From an uncultured Lachnospiraceae bacterium (GTDB lineage: Bacteria; Bacillota; Clostridia; Lachnospirales; Lachnospiraceae), in the NCBI GenBank assembly GCA_946405625.1, contig CAMJHQ010000008.1:53066-117065 (forward strand): a DNA stretch of 64,000 nt, in the 5' to 3' direction. The notes under the pieces are model-generated. The model made no database searches. It was not told the origin of the DNA and saw only the letters and a list, made by a program, of their open reading frames with translations. Below, one piece after another: positions 44,749 through 54,070 of this stretch (the first letter of the stretch is position 1; every line of letters begins with the position of its first letter). A program made the translations under genes and the position numbers.

Positions 44749-47052
44749 TCATTTATTTTCCTTTACATAGGTCTCTGCCCTGTTTTGAATTAACGAAACG
44801 GTTTCATCGATAGTCTTATCTCCCGAAAAATAAGCACCTGCTTCTTCACATACTATATTGTAAATGTTCGTATCCATAGTCCATACTCGTGAAACACTGT
44901 CCACCTGATCTCTGAACATCTTTTCCTCATCAGCCGATATCGGGCCAAGTGTCATTTCAATTCCATCCCATCCGACCATTCCTTCACGCGGTTCAATCTC
45001 ATTACCGAATTCATCCGTATATTTTTCCGTCGTTGAATATACCTTCATATACATTTCAAACATATCTTTCCTGGTCGGACATCCATAACCCGGTTCATAA
45101 TAATGTTTGGATTGATACTGCTTTGATACGATCATCTTAACAAATTCCCAGGCCATTTCCTTGTCGGCACATGCAGACGATATACCGAGAGAATCGCGTA
45201 TTGTTACATAAACTCCGCGACCTTCCTTATCCGGATAACCTATATATGTAAAGTCTCCACCGAGAGCATTTTTATAATATCCGATCTCATCAAAATCCAG
45301 ATATCCCTCTGTCAGAAGCTGCTTTCCCGAAATAAAATCATTCTCGTAATTAATGCTGCCCCAATCGGTTTCGGCATTTTCTCCGCGATTACACATTTCA
45401 AGAACGCTCTTGAATTCAGGAGTGTCAAAATAACATTCTCCCTTCTCCCAGTTAACAAAGCTGGACATGGAAGTTGTCAGGAAGATCATCAGCATCTCGC
45501 TCTTGTTGGTAGTCCCGAATATCCTGCAGTCACTTGGCTTTGAATCAACGTATTCTTTCATATCCTCAAAGCTCCAACCCTGCTTATCTTCAAACTCCGA
45601 TTTCTTTCCGATCAAAGCCCTTACATAGAAATGTCCTCCGAGATAATAGGTCTTTCCGTCTATTTTCGTTGTATTGAAAACTGACGGTATCATATCATCT
45701 TCCGAAATATCGGGATCCTTCTCTATATATGGTGTCAGATCCTCGAGCAATCCCTTGGATACACACTGCTCTATGGAAAAATCCCCGAGGCCGTTATCCA
45801 GATAATATATATCTCCGGATTTTCCCGCCGCAAGATCGGCCGCCATTCTTTCATAGGAATTATCCATCTCTCCGTATTCTACTATCTTAATCCTGCAGTC
45901 ATTATGAGTTTTGTTGAAATCTATAACCAAAGCTCTAAGTTCAGCTGTTGCATACATGCATACAAGCTGCAGTTCCTTCTTATCAACTATTTTCGACGGA
46001 TCCGTCTTTGTATAAAGTTCAAAAGTCTGATTACTGCTATCCTGATCATACATAGATATGATCAGATTCTTATCATCAACGACAAGTCCGTTTCCGAGAT
46101 ATGTTACATCTATATCCGATGAAGTATAATCACAGATCATATCCATTGTCCCGTCGGATAATTTCACACCATATACCGCTGTTCTCGAAGAATAAAAGAT
46201 GTCATAATCTCCCTCTCCCTGCTGAAGCTCAGATGCGCCAAGGCCATTTTCGAAGATTACAGAATCCTTGTATGTGCCGTTCTTAATATCTATTGTTTTT
46301 AATACTTCTCCGTCATTACTGTAAATATATGCAACCGGAAGACCAACTCTTGTCACTCCTGCCGAAAGCAGATATCCGTTAGTGGCAAGCTTAAACTTCT
46401 GCCCACCGCTTACATCAGTTGCAATGATCGTATCATCATAAAAAGCAAGAATCGTATCATCATCTTCCGAATAATAAATGTAAGTCGGCGTCATCGAATC
46501 TCTGTACGCGAAACTGACATCTATATCCTTTAATACATTTCCGTCCTTATCCATAACAAGGACGTGCGATTTACTGTCATCATATGATCCATCATCAGCA
46601 AACCATAGACCGATATTTCCGTTAACATCGTATGAACAGATAACCGTACTGTGAGATTGTTCCTCTTCATATAACAGCTTCGCGGTTCCTCCCGTTATCG
46701 GGGCAGAATATACCCTGAGTGTAGAGATTGACGGATCTGCATTCATCTTAATATCCATTATCGCATCGTTGGATGTAGCCTTTTCAAGAAGTTCACTGAT
46801 GGTATACTCGTTTGTGCATACTATCAGATTTTCTCCAACTATATTGGAATGACTCGTAACTCCTTTGAATCCTTCGAATCCGCTGTCAACATATTCATAT
46901 ATACTGCTTCTTTCTTCGGTTGTGTCTTCATCTTTCGAAGCTACCGTATCTGAAGCAACCGTCACATGTTCCTTACTATCCTTCTGACCGCATCCCGATC
47001 CGGTCAATATGATAGCAGTTACAAGGAGCGCCGCAAGTAACCGCTTATTCAT
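44749..47052 (-). CDS. Extracellular solute-binding lipoprotein with extra N-terminal domain
   Basis: The 767-residue protein has a lipoprotein signal ending in GSGC (Cys22). Residues 45 to about 350 form an additional domain with propeller-like strands (NIGLWFADDGSYDDS, YIYYSEDDDTILAFYDD, DIFYSSRTAVYGVKL). From about 355 onward it is a family-1 solute-binding protein: KELQLVCMYATAELRALVIDFNKTHND, then LVDFNK-type and WEFVKMIVSKQYQSK helices and PTRKDMFEMYM. Normal binding proteins of this type have 420-450 residues, so the N-terminal half is an addition. It is the first gene of the five-gene operon with two permeases, an HlyD protein and a MacB-core-like protein. The ligand is probably a sugar or glycan. 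Confidence 0.85.
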   Translation of the reverse strand: MNKRLLAALLVTAIILTGSGCGQKDSKEHVTVASDTVASKDEDTTEERSSIYEYVDSGFEGFKGVTSHSNIVGENLIVCTNEYTISELLEKATSNDAIMDIKMNADPSISTLRVYSAPITGGTAKLLYEEEQSHSTVICSYDVNGNIGLWFADDGSYDDSKSHVLVMDKDGNVLKDIDVSFAYRDSMTPTYIYYSEDDDTILAFYDDTIIATDVSGGQKFKLATNGYLLSAGVTRVGLPVAYIYSNDGEVLKTIDIKNGTYKDSVIFENGLGASELQQGEGDYDIFYSSRTAVYGVKLSDGTMDMICDYTSSDIDVTYLGNGLVVDDKNLIISMYDQDSSNQTFELYTKTDPSKIVDKKELQLVCMYATAELRALVIDFNKTHNDCRIKIVEYGEMDNSYERMAADLAAGKSGDIYYLDNGLGDFSIEQCVSKGLLEDLTPYIEKDPDISEDDMIPSVFNTTKIDGKTYYLGGHFYVRALIGKKSEFEDKQGWSFEDMKEYVDSKPSDCRIFGTTNKSEMLMIFLTTSMSSFVNWEKGECYFDTPEFKSVLEMCNRGENAETDWGSINYENDFISGKQLLTEGYLDFDEIGYYKNALGGDFTYIGYPDKEGRGVYVTIRDSLGISSACADKEMAWEFVKMIVSKQYQSKHYYEPGYGCPTRKDMFEMYMKVYSTTEKYTDEFGNEIEPREGMVGWDGIEMTLGPISADEEKMFRDQVDSVSRVWTMDTNIYNIVCEEAGAYFSGDKTIDETVSLIQNRAETYVKENK

Positions 47053-47091
47053 CTTATGTTGTACCCTTTAATCTAACTGTTTAAAAAAACA

Positions 47092-47121
47092 AAGCACGGT
47101 CCCTACCCCCGGACCGTGCTT
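47092..47121 (-). terminator. Terminator of trxB close to the binding protein gene
   Basis: AAGCACGGTCC (47092-47102) and GGACCGTGCTT (47111-47121) form a perfect 11-bp stem, followed on the minus strand by TGTTTTTTT. It lies only 40 bp before the start codon at 47052. Confidence 0.85.
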
Positions 47122-47226
47122 CATTCTATCATTTTAAAAATATAGATTAAATAGAGATAATCTTAAGGTTTGTTTAATTTTAAAAACACTTTCTTAACAG
47201 GCCAAAATCCCGATCAGAAACCACCG

Positions 47227-48165
47227 TCATCCGATATAAGAACATGCCACAAGTGCCGCTACAGCACCATCTGAAGCAGCTGTGGTCAGCTGTCTTACCG
47301 ATTTGGTCCGGCAGTCACCTGCAACGAAAATACCCGGTGTTTTTGTTCTGCAGCTTTCATCAGCTGCAACATAACCAGCCGGATCGAGATCCGCAACATT
47401 TTTAAAGCCCTGATTATCCGGCTCCTGTCCTATGGCAATAAAGAGTCCCGATACAGGTATATCCTTTTCTTCACCTGTAATCTTATCTTTTACTGTAACC
47501 GCTTCAAGTGATTTCTCACCCTTAAGATCGATTACTGTTGAATTAAGGATAAACTCAACATTATCCTTCTTCTGTACTGCTTCCAGATTCTTCGGTTCAC
47601 CTCTGAATTCATCACGTCTGTGAATTATATAAACCTTATTGCAATAATTGGAAAGGAATAGCGCATCTTCAAGAGCAGTGTTTCCTCCACCGTTCACCGC
47701 AACATCCTTCTTCTTAAAAAATGCTCCGTCACATGTTGCACAGTAAGATATTCCTTTACCGGTAAACTCTTCTTCCTTTGTCATTCCAAGATGTCTGTTC
47801 TTTGCACCGGTTGCTATTATTACAGCTTTGGCTTCATACTCCTTACCTGACTGCGTGATAACCTTAAAATAACGAGATGAATCTCCATCAGAACCTTCTG
47901 CGTCATTTAAAATCTCCTCAATCCTGTCTGCTCTTTCATATTCCACTTCTGCTCCGAGTTCTGTAGCCTGCTCATAGAGACCCATGGAAAAATCAAAGCC
48001 CGAAACCATCTTTATTCCGGGATAATTGGCAATCTCAGGAGTATTTACTATCTGACCGCCGACCATTTTTTCTTCAAGACATAAAGCATGTTTTCCGGCT
48101 CTTTCAACATAGATTGCTGCCGAAAGTCCCGCAGGACCGGCTCCGATTATAATTACATCCGTCAT
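47227..48165 (-). CDS. trxB: Thioredoxin reductase
   Basis: The 312-residue flavoprotein has the FAD loop GAGPAGLSAA (8-17), the redox pair CATC (Cys142 and Cys145) in SYCATCDGAFF, the NADPH-binding GGGNTALEDA and the final FAD motif GIFVAGDCR. It reduces thioredoxin with NADPH. AGAGGAG lies 7 nt before the ATG. It is a single-gene unit ended by the terminator at 47092. Confidence 0.95.
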   Translation of the reverse strand: MTDVIIIGAGPAGLSAAIYVERAGKHALCLEEKMVGGQIVNTPEIANYPGIKMVSGFDFSMGLYEQATELGAEVEYERADRIEEILNDAEGSDGDSSRYFKVITQSGKEYEAKAVIIATGAKNRHLGMTKEEEFTGKGISYCATCDGAFFKKKDVAVNGGGNTALEDALFLSNYCNKVYIIHRRDEFRGEPKNLEAVQKKDNVEFILNSTVIDLKGEKSLEAVTVKDKITGEEKDIPVSGLFIAIGQEPDNQGFKNVADLDPAGYVAADESCRTKTPGIFVAGDCRTKSVRQLTTAASDGAVAALVACSYIG

Positions 48166-48200
48166 ATAATTTCTCCTCTCGTTTTATAAAACTCTTCGGC

Positions 48201-48231
48201 GTTTGCGAACTCGCGGAGCGAGTTTCGCAAC
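48201..48231. repeat. Near-perfect inverted repeat in the trxB leader
   Basis: GTTTGCGAACTCGC (48201-48214) and GCGAGTTTCGCAAC (48218-48231) pair with a one-base slip around 3 nt. It is GC-richer than its surroundings and lacks a T-run. Confidence 0.5.
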
Positions 48232-48272
48232 TACCTATATATAACACTTAACAATTCCTCCGATAATTGCAA

Positions 48273-48295
48273 AGTGGCCGGATAAACCGACCACT
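48273..48295 (-). terminator. Hairpin after the TPM protein gene
   Basis: AGTGG-c-CGG and CCG-a-CCACT form an imperfect 9-bp stem; the following T-run is short (TTT). Confidence 0.5.
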
Positions 48296-48325
48296 CCAAC
48301 TCTTAAATAATTTATATTCTTTTCA

Positions 48326-49639
48326 TTAGAATCCGTGGCTTCCGCTTGATGAGGAGCCGCCACCACCGCCTCCTCCGCCACCGCCTCCTCCGCCGGAGGA
48401 TGAAGAACTTGGCGGATCGTAAACCCTGGTCTGATGCGTAAATACTATTTTATAATCTGACAGATTCTGCTTTACATTTATTGCTGCAAGCAGTTCCTTC
48501 TCAGATGGTCCATGGCCCTTAGTAAAGCCCTTTACTATACCATACGATATCAGAAGTCCGGTAATTATCGCAAGAAAAACATTTGTTACGACTCTCATCG
48601 GTTCTGCTATTTTTCCACCATCTAAAACAGTATATATCTGCTCAAATGCTTGAGAAGCACATTTATAATATTCCTTATTAGTAGCATATCGATAAATATT
48701 ATCCGTTATCGTATCACACTTTGCACCGGTCAGATAAGGTGTTACATCATTTCCGGTGGCTGCGACTGTCAGCTGGCGATTATTCATATCGATATAGAAG
48801 ATGGTTGCCGATACAGTATCTCCACCATATAATTCATAAAGCTTATTCTTCGCAGCTTTTTCCCAGTCTCCGTAATTTGAATCTGATGTGTAGAAAACCG
48901 CATTTGCATATTGGGTAACACGATACATATCATCAGAGAGCTGTTTTTTCTCATTTTCCGAGAGAAGACCGGCATCATCTATTATTCGAACCTCGTAATT
49001 GGTTTCCGGATTCTTATTAACAACCGGAGCCGACGCCTCTTTCACGGGAGCTGCTGTATCTTCCGTAGTTTCTTCATCGGAGTTTTTATCTGAAACATTA
49101 AGTGACGCTAAATACTCATCAAAGACATAGGCGGCACAAGTATAATATTCACCGTCCGTGGCATACCCTGCACAATTATCGGCTATCCTGTCAACCGCAC
49201 CATCCTCGATCATAAACGAGAATTCACCGAAACTCGATATATAAAACTCTCTTGACTCAAAATCAATAGTAAAGCAGACTCCGTCGCTCTCTCCGTAAAG
49301 TTCGGTATATTTATATACGCAAGCCTGCTCTGCATCTTCTTCCGGATTTTCGTCCAGCGTATAGAAAACGGCATTTCCGTAATCTGTGATCGCTGCCATA
49401 TGTTCAAGAAGCTCATCTTCTTCTGTATCGGTAAGCACATCCGCCCAGTCCAGAATCAGAGCATCATTTTTTGCTTCATCATTCTCATATTGAATATCCT
49501 GCGGAACTGCATCACTATTCTGATACTTAATGTCCTGCGATGCCGCTGCTCGTATCCCGGGTGTATAAAGGGCCATCGCAGCTATAAGAGTCAATATGAT
49601 CACTTGAAATGTTTTCTTTAAACGTAATCTCCTAAGCAC
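48326..49639 (-). CDS. Membrane protein with two TPM domains (YgcG-like)
   Basis: I start at a GTG at 49639 because GGGAGG lies 8 nt upstream; it overlaps the stop of the previous gene by 8 bp (437 residues). A signal-like helix (KTFQVIILTLIAAMALYTPG) is followed by two TPM domains, each with the motif pattern D-W-A/D-D-A ... L-T/S ... VFYT ... YGESD/YGGD (about 60-190 and 220-340). A membrane helix follows (about 345-365), then a cytoplasmic region and an extreme Gly/Ser tail. TPM proteins are thought to be phosphatase-like or to support membrane protein assembly; the duplicated domain is unusual. It forms a unit with the zinc-ribbon protein. Confidence 0.8.
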   Translation of the reverse strand: MLRRLRLKKTFQVIILTLIAAMALYTPGIRAAASQDIKYQNSDAVPQDIQYENDEAKNDALILDWADVLTDTEEDELLEHMAAITDYGNAVFYTLDENPEEDAEQACVYKYTELYGESDGVCFTIDFESREFYISSFGEFSFMIEDGAVDRIADNCAGYATDGEYYTCAAYVFDEYLASLNVSDKNSDEETTEDTAAPVKEASAPVVNKNPETNYEVRIIDDAGLLSENEKKQLSDDMYRVTQYANAVFYTSDSNYGDWEKAAKNKLYELYGGDTVSATIFYIDMNNRQLTVAATGNDVTPYLTGAKCDTITDNIYRYATNKEYYKCASQAFEQIYTVLDGGKIAEPMRVVTNVFLAIITGLLISYGIVKGFTKGHGPSEKELLAAINVKQNLSDYKIVFTHQTRVYDPPSSSSSGGGGGGGGGGGGGSSSSGSHGF

Positions 49640-51317
49640 GATCATCACCTCCCTTATACATATCAAACTGAGGTAATGGTCTTGTAGCCAGCAGATTATA
49701 GCAGAGCATCATATCAACGATATTTAATATAATTCCGATCATTGCCACAACTGCGGCTGCATAATATATGATGTCACTTGCCGGATCCCACAGCAGTATC
49801 ATCAATATGATAAAAATACTTATGACCGAAAGAATCGAAGCAACAAAACTCTTCTTTTCTTTCATTGCACGGATATTCTTGCGTGCCGAATTCATACTGA
49901 TAATCGTACCGATAAGTAAAACTCCTGATATAACTCCACCGATGATAGGAGTACTAAATCCCATATCCGTCATAAGAAGTGAGAATATGTGCGGTAAGAA
50001 TCCTACTGCAACCATAATTATCATGATTATGGTTATAGCACTTGTTTTATTTTTCTTTTCCTCTTTTTTCTGTTTATTTCTTACCTTAGCATCCTGACGC
50101 ATATCATTCTGAGTAACCTGATATGTACTATTGGAATCAGCAAATGATGCTCCCTGTTGTGCACGAAGCCTTTCCTGACGCTTCTGCTCTATTTTGGACT
50201 GCATTCCCTTATCTTCCGAATAGTTTTCCTGAGAAACTATCTTCTTCATCTCAGAACCATACATAAGTGCACTTATGAATCCGAGTATCGCAACAAGAAT
50301 AAGAAGTATATCCGGCGTAAGTGTAAGAAAGCTCATAAGCAGTGCAAATATAACAGCCGAGACGATTCCCGCACACACAAAATACTTTGGGATACTCATA
50401 GGTACATCTGCAGAAACCTTTCCGGTCTGACCATTTATCGTAGCATATGCAACTCTGTTTCTTATCCTGTAGGCCATAAACCATACCGGAAACATAGCAG
50501 TATTTGTACGCTGGATAACCGTATGAATCCTGTTCTTAATCTTATCCTTGCCATCATCAAAGCTCTTTTGAGACATCGGAGATCTGTATTTCAGATAATT
50601 ATATGTACATTCCTTAGCCAGATCATCTGCAGTATTGACATATACATTTACCGGAACATCCGCCGTATCGGCATAAAAACCCGACAGATAGGACGGGCTG
50701 AAATTCATAATATCATGAACACTGTACGGTGCGATTTCAGTACTTATATCATCTGCAAAGGATGAGGATGCATCATACGATACACCATTATAGAAGTTAT
50801 CCAACATACCGGACATTTGATAATGGTCGGTAATTATGTAATCACCGCTTCTATGAGATTTGGATGTCGCAACGTTTATCTTACCTGTCTGAGTCATATC
50901 ATAAACCCAGTAAGGCATATATATTCCTCTGAAAGAATCAGCTTTCCCGGCTTCACGATAAGCCTTCGGAGCAAAAATAGATTTTTTGATAAACCGCTCA
51001 AATGCTCCTTCACATTCTTTTTTTGTCTTCTTGAACGGAATGATATACTGCGGTCTCTTTTCCTTCGATATTCTGCTTTCAAGAACATTCGGCGATCCGC
51101 AATAGCTGCAGAAACCGGCTGCAGTCTCATCGGTAGATGTAATCTCACCACCGCACTGCGGGCATCTGAATACAGTAACATCATATTCCTTACTTTCCTC
51201 TGCACCTTGCATTTCAAATGCATACGGATCAAAAAATGAAGAACATGACGAACATTTCATCTGCTGAGACTGTATATCGAATTTGAGAACGCCTCCGCAA
51301 TTTGGACATTGTACCAT
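49632..51317 (-). CDS. Membrane protein with two N-terminal zinc ribbons
   Basis: The true start is the ATG giving MVQCPNCGG with AGGGGG upstream (561 residues); 38 further codons of open frame before it read as non-coding and overlap a terminator. Zinc ribbon 1 is CPNC...CSSC (4-25) and ribbon 2 CPQC...CSYC (about 51-73). A soluble domain follows (IIPFKKTKKECEGAF, GIYMPYWVYDM), then two helices at about 300-340, a linker and four more helices to the end. The family is annotated as TFIIB-type zinc-finger membrane proteins of Clostridia, with unknown role. It is translationally coupled to the TPM protein. Confidence 0.75.
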   Translation of the reverse strand: MVQCPNCGGVLKFDIQSQQMKCSSCSSFFDPYAFEMQGAEESKEYDVTVFRCPQCGGEITSTDETAAGFCSYCGSPNVLESRISKEKRPQYIIPFKKTKKECEGAFERFIKKSIFAPKAYREAGKADSFRGIYMPYWVYDMTQTGKINVATSKSHRSGDYIITDHYQMSGMLDNFYNGVSYDASSSFADDISTEIAPYSVHDIMNFSPSYLSGFYADTADVPVNVYVNTADDLAKECTYNYLKYRSPMSQKSFDDGKDKIKNRIHTVIQRTNTAMFPVWFMAYRIRNRVAYATINGQTGKVSADVPMSIPKYFVCAGIVSAVIFALLMSFLTLTPDILLILVAILGFISALMYGSEMKKIVSQENYSEDKGMQSKIEQKRQERLRAQQGASFADSNSTYQVTQNDMRQDAKVRNKQKKEEKKNKTSAITIIMIIMVAVGFLPHIFSLLMTDMGFSTPIIGGVISGVLLIGTIISMNSARKNIRAMKEKKSFVASILSVISIFIILMILLWDPASDIIYYAAAVVAMIGIILNIVDMMLCYNLLATRPLPQFDMYKGGDDRA

Positions 51318-51397
51318 GTCATTTCCCCCTAATAATTCTACCCTGGTTAACAATTTTTTTATCAACAATATGACTCTTATGTCATACTGTACAAAAA

Positions 51398-51431
51398 ATG
51401 CATAAGCACGTGAATCCACGCACTTATGCAT
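51398..51431 (-). terminator. Terminator of the second exporter operon
   Basis: ATGCATAAGCACGTG and CACGCACTTATGCAT form a 15-bp stem with one mismatch and a 4-nt loop. The minus strand continues with six Ts (51392-51397). Confidence 0.85.
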
Positions 51432-51532
51432 ATTTTACTACATACGGATTAATAAAAACAATCATTATATATCCGTATATTTTTATAAATATATCTATAG
51501 AAAATAATGGATAAACTGTAATTTCCCGGTGA

Positions 51533-53935
51533 TTATTCCGTAATCAGTGAATAAGCAGATATTCTCTTAATTCTTGCCGATATCATCCAGATGATCAGGA
51601 ATGATATCACTACCGAAAAGATCACTGCCGCTATTCCCATCCATGGAAATGTTACCATGTTGGACCTCAGAACTCCTACTGCGGTGAGAAGTCCTGCGAG
51701 CATTTTGTTGGACCATGCAAGTCCAAGCATGGAACCGACTGCTGCACCGATTGCTATCTGCGGAAGCATCGACAGTACCAGTTCAGTCCTCAGCTGACCA
51801 CTTGAAAATCCTAGTGCCTTCTTGATTCCGATTTCCTTCTGCTTTTTAATTATCATAGTTTTAACAAGAAGGTTCATGGATAGAACAATAACGATTACTG
51901 ATATGAGAACTATCGCAAATACCATACCCGCCGCTATTGCTATAACCGAAATGCCGCCTGTTTTCAAGGCCTCTATTACATTTAAATACTGATCGAGCTT
52001 GTTTCCAAACATATCTTCCGCTTTTTTCACCACTGCTTTAGCATTGGCAAGAGAATGATCCTTAACACTCAGATCATATCTCCATCTTCTGACTTTATAA
52101 TCGAGATGTCTCGCTCCGTCAGATGTCATGGATATATCCTTGCCCATCGCATTCGAATACTGTTCAATACCTGTTATGAGATATCTTTTTTCTGCCTTTC
52201 CATAGGTTACTGTAACTTCATCTCCTATATCCACTCCAAGTATCTGTGCTGCTACTCCGCCTATGGCAATCTCATTATCATATATAGGACTTCTTCCACT
52301 GATAAGATTTACATCCGGAACATCTGACCAGTCATCAGTCATAACACAGACTACGGAAACTCCTTCCACGCTCATTGTCATTTCATCAACCCACCAGACA
52401 GTATCAACTTCCGGCAGATTCTGAAGGTCATTTAAGTATCCCGGGTCATCGCCATTCATCATAAGACTCACATCACCTGTTTCAAGATTAAGCAGCTTGT
52501 ACAGATTCATCGGATCATATACACAATTATATGCGATATATGCCGAGAATGTTGTTACAAGTCCTATAGATAATGTTACTACAAACAGTATTATATTCTG
52601 CTTTGTATTTCCTATAAGAGACTTGAGTGCCATGATCCAGGTAAGAGGTCCCGGTGTTTTCTCGATCGGTGCCCTGTTTTTCTTAAATGTATGATCATTC
52701 ATTCCGAATCTGAGTGCAATAACCGGATCAAGCTTTTTGATGCCTCTGGTACTTGCTGTTGATACCAGAATAACCGTTCCGACTATAAGAATAAACGAAA
52801 CAATGAATGATACCATATCAAAAGGATGCTCCCAGACTATCCCACTTTCACTTCTCATCATTTTTTCAAATGTCGGAATAACAAGATACGAACCTATAAT
52901 ACCGGTTATAAATGCTATAAAGCTTGTAAGTGCGAATTCGATTATCATTGCTTTTCTAATCTGATTCGATGTATATCCGAGAGCCTTAATCGCACCGATA
53001 TTTACTATATTCTGTTCAATACTATTGGATATCCTAAAATAAATGATTATCATCGAAATGATCGAAATAATTAAGGAAAATGCCATAAGCATCGCCGCAA
53101 TCATATTCTGCATGAGAGATAATACGGATATAAATTCGTTAACACCCTGCCCACGGGCCAGAATCTCATGTTCATCCAGTGTCTGAGACAGTATTCCCGC
53201 AGCTTCATCCGGATCAACTCCCTCATTTACTTTTACGTTAAAAAGCGTAAACTCACGTTCTACAGTTTCTTCGCCTTTCTCTCTTGCTTTCCTTACCGAT
53301 TCACGGATTTTCTCTTCTCTTTCGAGCTTCCATTCTTCATAAAGAGACGGTTTAACATAAGTAATTCCCATTGAGTTGGAAAAAATCCCCTCATAGAATC
53401 CCGCAACCTGAAATGTATAGTACTTATCATCTACCTTCACATCCAGGCTGTCACCAAGCTTTGCTTTGAATACGTTGGTATTCATATATATTGAAAGATA
53501 TATCGGATTATCATACTCTTCATCCGAAAGCTCACTGAAATGTGGAGCCTCTATCTCTCCCCATTCACCGTACGGAAGAATGTACATACTCTGAGTTGAC
53601 ATATCATATGCATTCTTTGAATCTCCCTCGATAGCACTTCCTCTTTCAACAACAAATTCCTTAGATATCGGATTATTTTTTTCATAAGAAGCAACATAGT
53701 CCGATGTTGATATGATCTCTTCGATTTTTTCTATATCTTCGGGCTTAAGTGCACTGATAACCACAATATCCGACCAGTTATATTTTTCGAGCTTATCCTG
53801 ATAAACTGTGCTGTAACCCTTAAAGATCATAATTCCCGTATGAAACAGGAACGTAGACAGTACCATGATAAGGAAAAATGTGATCATATGAGAGAAATCA
53901 TTTTTAAAATTTGATTTGATTAATTTAGTTAACAT
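51533..53935 (-). CDS. ABC exporter permease with two FtsX domains (MacB type)
   Basis: The 800-residue protein has one N-terminal helix (about 15-37), an extracellular domain (40-270), three helices (about 275-400), a central helix near 435-460, a second extracellular domain (465-655) and three final helices (about 660-790). QKEIGIKKALGFSSGQLRTEL before the last helices is the typical FtsX coupling segment. It is of the same architecture as the permease at 31629 but with low visible similarity in the extracellular parts. It is the last gene of the module and follows the ATPase after a 135-bp gap filled with GC-rich tandem repeats. Confidence 0.88.
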   Translation of the reverse strand: MLTKLIKSNFKNDFSHMITFFLIMVLSTFLFHTGIMIFKGYSTVYQDKLEKYNWSDIVVISALKPEDIEKIEEIISTSDYVASYEKNNPISKEFVVERGSAIEGDSKNAYDMSTQSMYILPYGEWGEIEAPHFSELSDEEYDNPIYLSIYMNTNVFKAKLGDSLDVKVDDKYYTFQVAGFYEGIFSNSMGITYVKPSLYEEWKLEREEKIRESVRKAREKGEETVEREFTLFNVKVNEGVDPDEAAGILSQTLDEHEILARGQGVNEFISVLSLMQNMIAAMLMAFSLIISIISMIIIYFRISNSIEQNIVNIGAIKALGYTSNQIRKAMIIEFALTSFIAFITGIIGSYLVIPTFEKMMRSESGIVWEHPFDMVSFIVSFILIVGTVILVSTASTRGIKKLDPVIALRFGMNDHTFKKNRAPIEKTPGPLTWIMALKSLIGNTKQNIILFVVTLSIGLVTTFSAYIAYNCVYDPMNLYKLLNLETGDVSLMMNGDDPGYLNDLQNLPEVDTVWWVDEMTMSVEGVSVVCVMTDDWSDVPDVNLISGRSPIYDNEIAIGGVAAQILGVDIGDEVTVTYGKAEKRYLITGIEQYSNAMGKDISMTSDGARHLDYKVRRWRYDLSVKDHSLANAKAVVKKAEDMFGNKLDQYLNVIEALKTGGISVIAIAAGMVFAIVLISVIVIVLSMNLLVKTMIIKKQKEIGIKKALGFSSGQLRTELVLSMLPQIAIGAAVGSMLGLAWSNKMLAGLLTAVGVLRSNMVTFPWMGIAAVIFSVVISFLIIWMISARIKRISAYSLITE

Positions 53936-53963
53936 TTTTTATCCTCTTCTGCCGAGAACCCTC

Positions 53964-54068
53964 GGTGCTTTCGCACCGTATCCCGGCTGTCCCAGGAGCA
54001 CCTCGGTGCTTCGCACCGTATCCCGGCTGTCCCAGGAACACCTCAGTGCTTCGCACCGTATCCTGGGA
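53964..54068. repeat. GC-rich 40-41 bp tandem repeat between ATPase and permease genes
   Basis: Unit 1 (53964-54004) and unit 2 (54005-54044) differ at only a few positions; a third, partial unit runs to 54068 and touches the ATPase stop codon. Each unit contains the small hairpin GGTGC-ttcg-GCACC-like. The GC content is far above the surroundings. Confidence 0.85.
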
Positions 54069-54070
54069 CT

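Noticed and set aside
53964..54070. CRISPR-like look of the GC-rich repeats
   Set aside because: Units are contiguous without unique spacers, and no cas genes are present.
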